Shown: in pieces, positions 33,834 to 42,488 of the stretch
Layout: each line of letters starts with the position of its first letter
Numbering within the stretch: position 1 is the stretch's first letter
DNA from: Streptomyces sp. R28
GTDB lineage: Bacteria > Actinomycetota > Actinomycetes > Streptomycetales > Streptomycetaceae
Assembly: GCF_041052385.1 (NCBI RefSeq)
Contig: NZ_CP163439.1
Location: 4,391,001-4,455,000 of the forward strand
DNA length: 64,000 nucleotides
Reading direction: 5' to 3'
Position numbers and translations under genes: made by a program
The notes under the pieces: model-generated
What the model saw: the letters and a program-made list of their open reading frames with translations, nothing else
Told to the model about the DNA's origin: nothing
The model's database searches: none

Positions 33834-34369
33834 TGGGCGTCCTCCCCGGACTCCTCCGGGAGCGTCACGCACGCGCCCTTGCTCCACCACTCCGGCAGCA
33901 TCTCGATCGCCTCGTCGCCGAGCGGGTTGACCCCGGGCCCGGCCGCGAGGGAGTGGGCGACCAGGACGTGCAGGCACTTCACCCGGTCCGGCATGCCGCC
34001 CGCGCTCGGGAAGCCCTTCAGCTCCTCGATCTCGTCGCGGCGCCGGATGTAGTCCTCGTGCGCGGCGCGGTAGGCGGCGGCCAGCTCCGGGTCGCTCTCC
34101 AGCCGCGCCGTCATCTCCTTCATCACGCCGTTCGCCTCGAGCGTGCCGATGGCCGACGACGCCTTGGGGCACGTCAGGTAGTACAGCGTCGGGAAGGGCG
34201 TGCCGTCGGGCAGCCGGGGAGCCGTCTCGACCACGTCCGGCTGCCCGCAGGGGCACCGGTGCGCGATCGCGCGCAGCCCGCGTGGCGGACGTCCGAGCTG
34301 CTGCTTGAAGGCCTCGACGTCAGCGTCGGTGGGCTCGGTGCGCGGGGTGGGCGACGGGGGCGTTTCCAT
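33830..34369 (-). CDS. DUF501 protein
   Basis: A 179-residue protein of DUF501, conserved in actinobacteria between divIC and ppx. It carries a possible zinc site HRCPCGQPDVV and YLTCPKA, with a later Cys (VKCLHVLVAHSLA) and a second at KGACVTLP. I chose the ATG at 34369 (protein begins METPPSPTPRTE); the ATG at 34384 would add five residues. It overlaps ppx and follows divIC by about 30 bp. Function unknown. Confidence 0.85.
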   Translation of the reverse strand: METPPSPTPRTEPTDADVEAFKQQLGRPPRGLRAIAHRCPCGQPDVVETAPRLPDGTPFPTLYYLTCPKASSAIGTLEANGVMKEMTARLESDPELAAAYRAAHEDYIRRRDEIEELKGFPSAGGMPDRVKCLHVLVAHSLAAGPGVNPLGDEAIEMLPEWWSKGACVTLPEESGEDAQ

Positions 34370-34398
34370 GCCTGTCTTTCTCATCGGTTCTGCTGGAC

Positions 34399-34875
34399 TC
34401 AGTGGTCGGAGGCGTCGGCCTTGTCGACCCCGTCCCAGATGTTCGTGTACCAGGGCCGGTCGGCCGCGCCCAGTTCGGTCCGCGACTGCTTGGCCGCGTC
34501 CGGGTCGATCACGATGTAACCGGTCTCCCCGGGCATCACATAGTGCAGCCGCAGCCGGATCTGCTGCTCCGCGTACGCGTCGTCCTGCCAGCGCGCCTTG
34601 ATGTCGCGCAGCTGCTCGACCCGCTCGGCGGCCTCTTCCTTCTCCCGCTGCATGTCGGCGATGTCGGCGCGCTGGGAGACGTACTGCCTTATGGGGTAGG
34701 CGAGCGCCACGATCAGGGAGCAGACGACCAGCGCGAGCAGCGCGGCACGTCCGGTGAGCCTGGAGCGCCGGGCCTGCCGCTTGGTCTGGGAGCGGTAGAC
34801 GCGGGCCGCCGTCTGCTCACCGAGCAACCGAATCCTGGTCGCGGTGGAGAACCGGTCCCGGTCCTTCACGGCCAT
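34399..34875 (-). CDS. divIC: FtsB/DivIC-family septum formation protein
   Basis: A 158-residue bitopic protein of the divisome. The basic cytosolic N-terminus (~45 residues) precedes one helix (AALLALVVCSLIVALAYPI), then an extracytoplasmic coiled coil (RADIADMQREKEEAAERVEQ), and then the conserved AEQQIRLRLHYVMPGETGY segment. The ATG follows GGGAGGCGGGAC. It lies 93 bp after eno. Confidence 0.92.
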   Translation of the reverse strand: MAVKDRDRFSTATRIRLLGEQTAARVYRSQTKRQARRSRLTGRAALLALVVCSLIVALAYPIRQYVSQRADIADMQREKEEAAERVEQLRDIKARWQDDAYAEQQIRLRLHYVMPGETGYIVIDPDAAKQSRTELGAADRPWYTNIWDGVDKADASDH

Positions 34876-34968
34876 GTCCCGCCTCCCGTTTCACATGCGT
34901 ACGTCCCCGCACACGGTACGGGACCGAGTACGGGGACGTACGTACGACGCTTCCTACGAGGCTACGAC

Positions 34969-36249
34969 TCAGCCCTTGAAGCGCGGGAACGCGCTACGGC
35001 CGGCGTACACCGCGGCGTCGTCGAGGATCTCCTCGATGCGCAGCAGCTGGTTGTACTTCGCGACGCGCTCGGAGCGGGCCGGGGCGCCGGTCTTGATCTG
35101 GCCGCAGTTGGTGGCGACGGCCAGGTCGGCGATGGTGACGTCCTCGGTCTCGCCGGAGCGGTGGGACATCATGCACTTGAAGCCGCTGCGCTGGGCGAGC
35201 TCGACGGCGTCCAGGGTCTCGGTGAGCGAGCCGATCTGGTTCACCTTCACCAGCAGGGCGTTGGCCGCGCCCTCGTCGATGCCGCGGGCCAGGCGCTCGG
35301 GGTTGGTGACGAACAGGTCGTCGCCGACGAGCTGGACCTTGTCACCGAGCTTGTCGGTGATGGTCTTCCAGCCGTCCCAGTCGTCCTCGAACAGCGGGTC
35401 CTCGATGGAGACCAGCGGGTACGCCGCGACCAGCTCGGCGTAGTAGTCGGTCATCTCGGCGGCGGAGCGCGCCTTGCCCTCGAAGAGGTAGGAGCCGTCC
35501 TTGTAGAACTCGGACGCGGCGACGTCGAGCGCGAGGGCGATCTGCTCGCCGGGGGTGTAGCCGGCCTCCTTGATGGCCTCGAGGATGAGGTCGAGGGCCT
35601 CGCGGTTGGAGCCGAGGTTCGGGGCGAAGCCGCCCTCGTCGCCGAGGCCGGTGGACAGGCCGCGGCCCTTCAGCACCTTCTTGAGGGTGTGGTAGACCTC
35701 GGTGCCCCAGCGCAGGGCCTCGGAGAAGGTCTCCGCGCCGATCGGGGCGATCATGAACTCCTGGATGTCCACGTTGGAGTCGGCGTGCGAGCCGCCGTTC
35801 AGGATGTTCATCATCGGCACCGGCAGCAGGTGCGCGTTCGGGCCGCCCAGGTAGCGGAAGAGGGGGAGGTCGCTGGCCTCGGAGGCGGCGTGGGCGACGG
35901 CGAGCGAGACGCCGAGGATGGCGTTGGCGCCGAGGGAGCCCTTGTTGTCGGTGGCGTCCAGGTCGAACATGGCCTGGTCGATCAGGCGCTGCTCGGTGGC
36001 GTCGTAGCCGACGAGCTCCGGGCCGATCTGCTCGATGACGGCGAGGACGGCCTTCTCGACACCCTTGCCGAGGTAGCGGTTCTGGTCGCCGTCGCGGAGC
36101 TCGATGGCCTCGAAGGCGCCGGTGGAGGCGCCGGACGGAACGGCGGCACGACCCGTGCTGCCGTCGTCGAGGCCGACCTCGACCTCGACGGTGGGGTTGC
36201 CTCGCGAGTCGAGGATTTCCCGGGCTACGACGACGTCGATGGACGGCAC
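34969..36249 (-). CDS. eno: Enolase
   Basis: A 426-residue glycolytic enolase (2-phosphoglycerate to phosphoenolpyruvate). It has the N-terminal ILDSRGNPTVEVEV, GASTGAFEAIELRD, GGSHADSNVDIQEFM, metal ligands within VSIEDPLFEDDW and VGDDLFVTNPERL, the catalytic Lys in LLVKVNQIGSLTET, and SHRSGETED. The GTG at 36249 is chosen because GAAGGAG lies six bases upstream; the ATG at 36255 touches that site directly. The length matches other bacterial enolases. Confidence 0.98.
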   Translation of the reverse strand: MPSIDVVVAREILDSRGNPTVEVEVGLDDGSTGRAAVPSGASTGAFEAIELRDGDQNRYLGKGVEKAVLAVIEQIGPELVGYDATEQRLIDQAMFDLDATDNKGSLGANAILGVSLAVAHAASEASDLPLFRYLGGPNAHLLPVPMMNILNGGSHADSNVDIQEFMIAPIGAETFSEALRWGTEVYHTLKKVLKGRGLSTGLGDEGGFAPNLGSNREALDLILEAIKEAGYTPGEQIALALDVAASEFYKDGSYLFEGKARSAAEMTDYYAELVAAYPLVSIEDPLFEDDWDGWKTITDKLGDKVQLVGDDLFVTNPERLARGIDEGAANALLVKVNQIGSLTETLDAVELAQRSGFKCMMSHRSGETEDVTIADLAVATNCGQIKTGAPARSERVAKYNQLLRIEEILDDAAVYAGRSAFPRFKG

Positions 36250-36424
36250 GAGCATCTCCTTCGTGGATGTGACGCTGGTAGTGCGGGGCTGTGAGCCTTG
36301 CGACTAGAGCCTAACCGCCTCGGGGACATCGGCAGCCGACCGACCGTCCCGTGGACAGGACCGAACCGTACCCATTGTTCCCTGTCGGAACAAAGGGTGG
36401 GTGACATACAGGGAAAGAAAAAGC

Positions 36425-36464
36425 CCCGCCCCGGTGCGTACGGGGGAACACGCACCGGAGCGGG
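36425..36464 (-). terminator. Rho-independent terminator of the first rpf gene
   Basis: The minus-strand stem 36464-36450 / 36439-36425 has 15 positions with one mismatch around a 10-base loop. On that strand it is followed by GCTTTTTCTTTCCC, one of the few T-runs in this window. It lies between rpf and eno. Confidence 0.88.
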
Positions 36465-36548
36465 AGCCCGTGGGGACGGGGGTGGCCCTCACGAGGGCTT
36501 CACTATGAGGTCCACGGATGTGAGGGCCCTGTGGTTGAGCTGTCGGTC

Positions 36549-37244
36549 CTACTTCAGGTGCAGCTGCTGGCCCGGGTAGATCAGGTTCGCGTCCTCGACG
36601 ATGTCCTTGTTCAGCTGGAAGAGCTTCTCCCAGCCGCCCTTGACGTCGTGCTCCGCGGCGATCGAGCTGAGGGTGTCACCCTTGACGACCTTGTACTCGC
36701 CGTCGCCCTTCTTGACCTTCTTGCCGGTCGGGGTGGTGACGGTCTTGGTGCTCTTCTTGGCGGCGGGACGCTCGCTGGAGCGGGAGGCCGACTGCTGCTC
36801 GGTGGAGCGGGTGGCGCTCTCGTCGCTCTGCGAGGAACCGCTCGACGAGGAGCCGGAACCGCTGTACGCGGCGCTCGACAGGCCGGTGCCGCAGTTGGGC
36901 CAGGCACCCTTGCCCTGGCTGGCGAGGACCTTCTCGGCGATCTCGATCTGCTGGCCCTTGCTGGCCTGGTCGGCGGTGGAGGCGTACGCCGTGCCGCCGT
37001 ACGCGGCCCAGGTGGAGCTGGAGAACTGCAGACCGCCGTAGTAGCCGTTGCCGGTGTTGATCGCCCAGTCGCCGCCGGACTCGCACTGGGCGACGGCGTC
37101 CCACTCGGAGGCGGTGGCGGCGGAGGCGCTGCCGGCCGCCATCAGCGGGGCGGCGACGGCGGCGGCGCCGGTGACGCCGACGACGGCTATGGCGCGAGCG
37201 GCCTTGGACGGACGACGGTGCTTGCCCTTGCTGGAAAACAGCAT
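36549..37244 (-). CDS. rpfA: Resuscitation-promoting factor with LysM domain
   Basis: A 231-residue secreted muralytic enzyme that cleaves peptidoglycan during spore germination. The signal peptide ends near ASAATA. The Rpf transglycosylase-like domain covers ~44-117 (WDAVAQCESGGDWAINTGNGYYGGLQ, in part, with the catalytic Glu in QCESGG, and a second Cys in PNCGTG). A Ser-rich linker follows, then LysM at ~180-231 (YKVVKGDTLSSIAAEHDVKG). The ATG follows GAGGGG. A c-di-AMP riboswitch precedes it. The symbol is given from memory of S. coelicolor rpfA, which has both features. Confidence 0.9.
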   Translation of the reverse strand: MLFSSKGKHRRPSKAARAIAVVGVTGAAAVAAPLMAAGSASAATASEWDAVAQCESGGDWAINTGNGYYGGLQFSSSTWAAYGGTAYASTADQASKGQQIEIAEKVLASQGKGAWPNCGTGLSSAAYSGSGSSSSGSSQSDESATRSTEQQSASRSSERPAAKKSTKTVTTPTGKKVKKGDGEYKVVKGDTLSSIAAEHDVKGGWEKLFQLNKDIVEDANLIYPGQQLHLK

Positions 37245-37646
37245 GGAGAGATCCCCTCACCGACGCCTGCGAGGTGAGCTGTCGGGTTCGGGCCGGTTGA
37301 GTTGCCCGGCCGCGCACCGCTGATGCCTGGTGCGCGACTTCACCCCAAGCCGACTCCGGCCGTGCGGCCCCGAAGGGCCTCAACTGCCGGACCCGGCACT
37401 TACCTTGGGTCCCCCGCTCCTGCCTACGGCGCTTTACGCGACGACTGTTCCCGTACGGCCGCTGGCAGGATTCGGCGTTGCGGCAGCCGGGGCTCGTGGT
37501 GACGAGCGGTCATGACCGTAGCCACGCGATTCGCGGAATTTCAAAGACGATCAGGGCTTCTGAGATCTATCTCTCAGTACATCCAAAACGGACATTCAGC
37601 ACGAACCATGACGCGAACTGTCGCTGCCTTTCGCCCTGTTCGCCCC
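37245..37646. other. Leader and promoter interval between the two rpf genes
   Basis: 402 bp. The downstream half is the riboswitch. The rest (37443-37646) carries the rpfA promoter, with no further gene. The second rpf gene ends at 37647 on the same strand, and no hairpin terminator is obvious behind it. Confidence 0.5.
37262..37442 (-). promoter_or_regulatory. ydaO/yuaA-type c-di-AMP riboswitch upstream of rpfA
   Basis: On the minus strand the leader contains, in order, GCCGTAGGCAGGAGCGGGGG (from about 37432), a stem region, GGCTTGGGGTGAAGTCGCG, and CCCGACAGCTCACCTCGCAG shortly before the start codon. These are the conserved elements of the ydaO class as I know it. In Streptomyces such elements sit ahead of cell-wall hydrolase genes, and c-di-AMP turns them off. 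The switch ends about 20 bases before the ATG. Confidence 0.88.
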
Positions 37647-38690
37647 CTATTTGGTGGGGACTTCCAGGGTCTGACCGGGGAAGATGTGGTTCGCGTCAGT
37701 ACCGATGGCCCGCTTGTTCGCGTCGTAGAGCGCGGACCATCCGCCGTCGAGGTCAAGGGAGTCGGCGATGGAGGCGAGAGTGTCGCCGACGCGGACCGTG
37801 TACGAGGCATGGCGACCGGAGGACTTGGCGGTGGCTTCGGTCGCCCGGCTCTCGTCGGCACCGGGTCCGCGATGACGTCCGGAGCCGGCTGTCGCGGAGT
37901 CGATGGCTCCGGTGTCGACGAGACTCCGGGACCCTTCCCCCTGCTCCGAGTTGTCCTGATTGTCACTGTTGGGTGTCTCCATGAGCGAGCTGTCGGGCGA
38001 CCGTGGGGCACTCGCGTCGGCGGACTTATCGGACTTCGAGGATTTGTCCGCCGAAGAGGATGACGAGGGAGAGGAGGAAGAAGTGGAGGAATCCTTGGAC
38101 GATTCGCGCGAATCGCCGGAAGAGTCGCTCGACGAGGTCGAGGGGCTCGAGGAGTCGCCGGACGGGTTCGCCGAGTCGGACGAGTTCGCCGAGTCGGACG
38201 AGTTCGATGAATTCGATGAGCTCGACGAGTTGAGCGAATCGAGCAATCCGGATGATCCGGACACTTCGGAGGGCGAGTCCTCGTCGACACCGGTGTCGAG
38301 GTCGATCGAACCGGACTCCTTGGTGAGCCCGCTGAGCAGTCCGCAGGTACGCCAGGCACCGACACCCTGGTCGGCGAGGACGTCCTGGGCCACGGCGATC
38401 TGCTGGGAACGGCTCGCCAGGTCGGGGCTGGAGGCGTAGTCGAGGCCGCCGTACTTCTCCCAGTCGTCCTGGGTCAGTTGCAGTCCGCCGTAGCGCCCGT
38501 TGCCCTCGTCGGCGCTCCAGGAGCCGCCGGTCTCGCAGTCGGCCACCTTGTCCCACACATTGCCCTCGGCCGCGCTCGCGCCCGTGGCACCGAGGAGCGG
38601 GATGGCGATGGCGGATCCGGTCACGCCGGCCGCAACGAGGAGCGCCGGAGCCTGACGGGGGCGACGGTGACGACCGTTCCCGGAGAGCAT
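37647..38690 (-). CDS. Second resuscitation-promoting factor with LysM domain and long Ser/Asp linker
   Basis: A 347-residue exported Rpf enzyme. A signal peptide (to GASAAEG) is followed by the Rpf domain (VWDKVADCETGGSWSADEGN, catalytic Glu in DCETGG; CGLLSG). A linker of about 145 residues follows, almost only Ser, Asp, Asn, Glu and Lys, then LysM (YTVRVGDTLASIADSLDLDG to IFPGQTLEVPTK). The linker is far longer than in the neighbouring paralog and probably spans the cell wall. The ATG at 38690 follows AAAGG. I see no ydaO-type switch in front of this one. Confidence 0.9.
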   Translation of the reverse strand: MLSGNGRHRRPRQAPALLVAAGVTGSAIAIPLLGATGASAAEGNVWDKVADCETGGSWSADEGNGRYGGLQLTQDDWEKYGGLDYASSPDLASRSQQIAVAQDVLADQGVGAWRTCGLLSGLTKESGSIDLDTGVDEDSPSEVSGSSGLLDSLNSSSSSNSSNSSDSANSSDSANPSGDSSSPSTSSSDSSGDSRESSKDSSTSSSSPSSSSSADKSSKSDKSADASAPRSPDSSLMETPNSDNQDNSEQGEGSRSLVDTGAIDSATAGSGRHRGPGADESRATEATAKSSGRHASYTVRVGDTLASIADSLDLDGGWSALYDANKRAIGTDANHIFPGQTLEVPTK

Positions 38691-38898
38691 GCAGGTGCCT
38701 TTCGCGAGACAGCAGGGACCGGCGCGGCGAGTGAAGCCGGGTGACGCAGGGGCCGCGCTGATCCGTGAACGTATAGGCAGGCGATCACTTGTCACAAGTT
38801 AATGCCGCGTAGATCACGTGAAGATCACAGACTTGAGGGGCTCTCATCTTCAGGTGTGCGAAAGAGCTGTACGGGGTAGAGACAGCGTTTCGCTCCGG

Positions 38899-40209
38899 TC
38901 AGTAACTGGACGGGTGTGAACTGCGATTACTCGGGCCCGGCGTGAACTCGACGGGCAGCGTGCGCAGTCCCCGCATGATGAGGCCGCCACGCCACCGCAA
39001 CTCGGTTGGATCCACCGCGAGTTCCAGGTCCGGCAGGCGGGCGAGGAGCGTGGCGAGGGCGGTCTGGCCCTCCAGGCGGGCGAGCGGGGCGCCGAGGCAG
39101 TAGTGGATGCCGTGGCCGTAGCCGAGGTGCTGGTTGTCGCGGCGGCCGAGGTCGAGGACGTCGGGGTCCGCGAACCGCTCCGGGTCACGGTCGGCGGCGG
39201 CCAGTACGACGAGGACGGGATCGCCGGGTGCGATGTGCTGCCCGCCGATGGTGAGGGGCTCGGTGGCGAAGCGCCAGGTGGCGAGTTCGACAGGGCCGTC
39301 GTAGCGCAGGAGTTCCTCGATGCCGGTGGCGAGGAGGGCGGATTCGCCGCGGGCGAGGGAGGTCTGCAGGCGGGCGCGCTGCTCGGGGTGGGTGAGCAGA
39401 GCGAAGGTGCCGTTGCCGATGAGGTTGACCGTCGTCTCGAAGCCGGCGAACAGCAGGATGAAAGCCATCGCCGCGGCTTCGTTCTCGGTGAGGTGCTCGC
39501 CGTGGTCGGAGGCGCGGATGAGGCCGGAGATGAGGTCCTCGCCGGGGGTGGGGGCGTCGGGGAGTGCCTCGCGCTTGCGGTGGATGAGGTCGGCGAGATA
39601 GCCGCGCATCTTCTTCACGGACCGTGCGACACCGCCTCGGGGCCCGCCTTGGTGCCGGATCATCATGCCCGCCCAGTCCCGGAAGTCGTCCTGGTCCTCG
39701 CGGGGAACACCGAGCAGGTCGCAGATGGCGTAGATGGGGAGCGGGAAGGCGAACTCGTGGATGAGGTCGGCGCTGCCCTTCTGTACGAACTGGTCGATGA
39801 GGTGGTCCGTGAGCTCCTGCACCCGGGGGGCGAACTCGGCGACGCGGCGAGGGGTGAAGGCCTTGGAGACGAGCCTGCGCAGGCGGGTGTGATCGGGCGG
39901 GTCGATGTTCAGCAGGTGCGTCATCAACTCGGCCTTGCGCTCACCCGGGATGCCGGTCTTGCCCTTGGCGTGAGCCGGCTCGTCGTGGTGGGCCGGGTTC
40001 TTGGAGAGACGGGCGTCGGCGAGGGCCTGCTTGGCGTCGGCGTAGCGGGTGACCAGCCAGGCCTCTACGCCGCTGGGCAGCCGCGTCTTGTGCACGGGGG
40101 CGTGTTCGCGGAGCCAGGCGTAGGCGGGGTAGGGGTCCGTCGCGAACTCCCAGGTGAAGAGTTCGGGGGCCTGGGGGGTGATGCCGGTGGGGGTGGGCTG
40201 GTTGGTCAC
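38899..40209 (-). CDS. Cytochrome P450 (CYP107-like)
   Basis: A 436-residue soluble bacterial P450. The I-helix is LLFAGFETTVN, ExxR lies in GIEELLRYDG, and the heme loop is LGYGHGIHYCLGAPLAR with the axial Cys. LLNIDPPDHTRLRRLVSKAF is the usual C-helix segment. The Phe of the heme-loop FGxG pattern is Leu. The GTG start overlaps the stop of the STAND-type gene (GTGA), so the two are co-translated. No ferredoxin or biosynthetic genes are nearby. From memory the S. coelicolor counterpart is a CYP107 member. Substrate unknown. Confidence 0.9.
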   Translation of the reverse strand: MTNQPTPTGITPQAPELFTWEFATDPYPAYAWLREHAPVHKTRLPSGVEAWLVTRYADAKQALADARLSKNPAHHDEPAHAKGKTGIPGERKAELMTHLLNIDPPDHTRLRRLVSKAFTPRRVAEFAPRVQELTDHLIDQFVQKGSADLIHEFAFPLPIYAICDLLGVPREDQDDFRDWAGMMIRHQGGPRGGVARSVKKMRGYLADLIHRKREALPDAPTPGEDLISGLIRASDHGEHLTENEAAAMAFILLFAGFETTVNLIGNGTFALLTHPEQRARLQTSLARGESALLATGIEELLRYDGPVELATWRFATEPLTIGGQHIAPGDPVLVVLAAADRDPERFADPDVLDLGRRDNQHLGYGHGIHYCLGAPLARLEGQTALATLLARLPDLELAVDPTELRWRGGLIMRGLRTLPVEFTPGPSNRSSHPSSY

Positions 40210-42446
40210 TCCTTGACGGTAGCTGGCGGGTCGGGGGGCTCACCGAGGGCCTTCCTCGCAGCGGGGTGGCCCATGGCGGCGGCTTCGCGGTACCAGGGCT
40301 CGGCTTCCTCAGGCGCGCCTTCTCTTTCGATGAGGACTGCCAGGCGGTAGGCCGCATAGGCGTCGCCGCCACGGTGGCCTGTGAGGTACCAGGAACGAGC
40401 CTCACCCACGCGCCCGTGCTCCTCCAGGAGGACGCCGAGGTTGGTCGCCTGCAGGGCGACACCGTTTTTGGCCTCCTCGTCCAGGAAGCGCACCGCCTCG
40501 TCGACGGAGTGGTTTGCCGGGTTCACCATGAGCGCTTGGACCGCACGCTGGTCCCCCGCGTCGGCTGCTCGCCGGAACCAGACCCCGGCGAGGTGCGGCT
40601 CGTCCGACAACCGGAGCAACGCGGCGTAGCTTGTCGCGACCTCCGCGTACTCGGCCTTGACCGCTATGTCATAGCACTCGGCGGCGCCATCGATGTCGCC
40701 GTCTGACATCAGCAGCTGCCCCAGCCGGTGCGCTGCCTCCGGATCCCCCAGCTTGGCTCCCGCTCGCAGCCATCCCATCGCTCGGCCTCGAAGCAGTTTC
40801 CCCAGCGACGTCGCCGCCACGGCATCCCCGGCCGACGCGGCCTTCTCCAAAAAGAGCTCCGCTTCTCTGGCGTCACCGCGCTCGGCGAGCAGCCGCCCGA
40901 GCCACCCGGCGGACTCGGCGTCCCCCGCCTCCGCCGCCCGCCGCAGCCACCCTTCACGCTCCTCGCCCTCGGTGCGCCGGGCGAAGCCGAGGGCCGCCGC
41001 CGCGTCCCCCGCCTGCACGCGGTCGTGCAACGCAGTGCGGGCCGCGTCGAGGACGGCGGCGAAGTCCACCGCGGCGTCCGGCTCCCGGGCCGCGTCGAGC
41101 AGGGTCCACCACACCTCGTCCGGCACCGGCTCCAGATCGCCACCCGACCTCAGTGCCTCCGAGACAAGCGCCCCGTACGCCCGCCAGGTGCCGTCCTCCT
41201 CGCCCGCCACGAGCAGACCGGAAACCCCGAACATCGGCGCCGTGGCCCAGGCGAGGGCGTCCTCGAACGACTCCCGTTCCTCCGCCCTGTACAGCTCCTG
41301 GACCCTCCTGAGCAGCTCGACGGGTACCGCTCCCGTGACCCCGCACCGGGCCAGATCTACCGCAGCCCGGACCAGTAACTGCCCACGCGGGTGCTCCAGT
41401 TGGGTCCCCACCCGACGCCACTCGTCGAACAGGTGGTGTCCCACGGCGAAGTAAGAGGCCACACCCTCCCGGCCGCTCCACATGTACGCCGGATACGCAC
41501 GCCGATCGTCGAGCGCCGCCAGCCGCGCCAGCTCCGCCTCACTCCACTCGCGCCCGAGCTCCACCGTGCGGGCCGCGGCGACGACCCGGTCGCCCGGGGC
41601 GGTCCCGGCCCGGCGCCGGTAGTACCCGCCGGGGCTCATCGTGGCGAGCACGACGGCGCCGAGATCGTTGAGCCGCCCCAGCAGCCGCAGGTCCAGGCCG
41701 CCCGTGCCGAGATGGCCGGTCAGCTCGTCCAGCCAGACGACGTATCTGCCGGGGTTGCCCTGCAGTGTGGCCGCCAGGGGCCGGAGGTCCTCGCCCGGGT
41801 CCGGGGCGTACAGGCGGTGCCCCTCCAACGACCGCACGCCATGCCATGCGGTGTACGACTTGCCCACGCACGGTTCGCCCAGGACCAGCACGAGGCTGTT
41901 GCCGGCGAGCTGCGTGCGCAGGTCCTCGTCGCGGTCGCGCGGCACATACGGCGGCACGTCGGGCAGCCCGGGCACGGGCCGGGTCGGACGTACGCCGAAC
42001 TCCCGCGGCCCCACCTCGCCCACCGGCCGCCACTGCGCCGGGGCGGGAACGGTGCCGTAGTGGTTGTGCTGCACGCCGACGACGCGGTCGTGGAACGTGG
42101 AGTCGCGGAAGTCGATGTGGTCACCGGCGACGTGGTCGGTGCCGCCACCGGTCACCACACGGACGTTGTCGCCGGTCACGGCGGCGCCGAGGTCACCGCC
42201 CGCCGCGATCGCCTTGAGGTCGGAGAACTCCTGGGGATGGTTTCTGCGCAGGAGCGCCAGCAACCCCACCCAGTCACGGGCGTCCGTCCTGTCCATGGAC
42301 GCCGTTCCGGCCGTCCGGATCCAGAGGTCCACCGCCCCCGGAACGCTCGACCGCATCAGCGCATCCACGACCCGCTTCGATGTGTCCCGCGAGTCGACCA
42401 TGGCGCGCATCAGCGCGTCCCTCAGCTCCTCCAACTCCGTTGTCAC
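40206..42446 (-). CDS. STAND-like P-loop NTPase with TPR/SEL1-type repeats; contains a TTA codon
   Basis: A 746-residue protein. Residues 1-~85 are a helical domain of unknown type. Residues ~95-132 (HIDFRDSTFHDRVVGVQHNH) form the short beta region often found before NTPase modules in actinobacterial signalling proteins. Walker A GEPCVGKS is at ~190-197 and Walker B RYVVWLDEL at ~234-242. Residues ~480-746 hold SEL1/TPR-like repeats (WLRRAAEAGDAESAGWLGRL, WYREAAAMGHPAARKAL). This fits an effector - switch - sensor layout. Codon 357 (41376-41378) is TTA, so full-length translation should need bldA. The GTG at 42446 has GGGGG upstream; a GTG at 42467 is possible. Confidence 0.82.
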   Translation of the reverse strand: MTTELEELRDALMRAMVDSRDTSKRVVDALMRSSVPGAVDLWIRTAGTASMDRTDARDWVGLLALLRRNHPQEFSDLKAIAAGGDLGAAVTGDNVRVVTGGGTDHVAGDHIDFRDSTFHDRVVGVQHNHYGTVPAPAQWRPVGEVGPREFGVRPTRPVPGLPDVPPYVPRDRDEDLRTQLAGNSLVLVLGEPCVGKSYTAWHGVRSLEGHRLYAPDPGEDLRPLAATLQGNPGRYVVWLDELTGHLGTGGLDLRLLGRLNDLGAVVLATMSPGGYYRRRAGTAPGDRVVAAARTVELGREWSEAELARLAALDDRRAYPAYMWSGREGVASYFAVGHHLFDEWRRVGTQLEHPRGQLLVRAAVDLARCGVTGAVPVELLRRVQELYRAEERESFEDALAWATAPMFGVSGLLVAGEEDGTWRAYGALVSEALRSGGDLEPVPDEVWWTLLDAAREPDAAVDFAAVLDAARTALHDRVQAGDAAAALGFARRTEGEEREGWLRRAAEAGDAESAGWLGRLLAERGDAREAELFLEKAASAGDAVAATSLGKLLRGRAMGWLRAGAKLGDPEAAHRLGQLLMSDGDIDGAAECYDIAVKAEYAEVATSYAALLRLSDEPHLAGVWFRRAADAGDQRAVQALMVNPANHSVDEAVRFLDEEAKNGVALQATNLGVLLEEHGRVGEARSWYLTGHRGGDAYAAYRLAVLIEREGAPEEAEPWYREAAAMGHPAARKALGEPPDPPATVKE

Positions 42447-42488
42447 ACCGGCCCCCACGCCTCGCACCCACCCGTTGCGCCAACGGTA

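Noticed and set aside
32412..34052. Frames on both strands through the His-rich gene
   Set aside because: Only the frame at 32530-32781 has a signal peptide and a stop before the terminator; the others are out-of-phase shadows.
37960..38439. Acidic plus-strand frame rich in Glu/Asp/Ser
   Set aside because: Antisense of the Ser/Asp linker of the second rpf gene; the acidic repeats come from that linker DNA.
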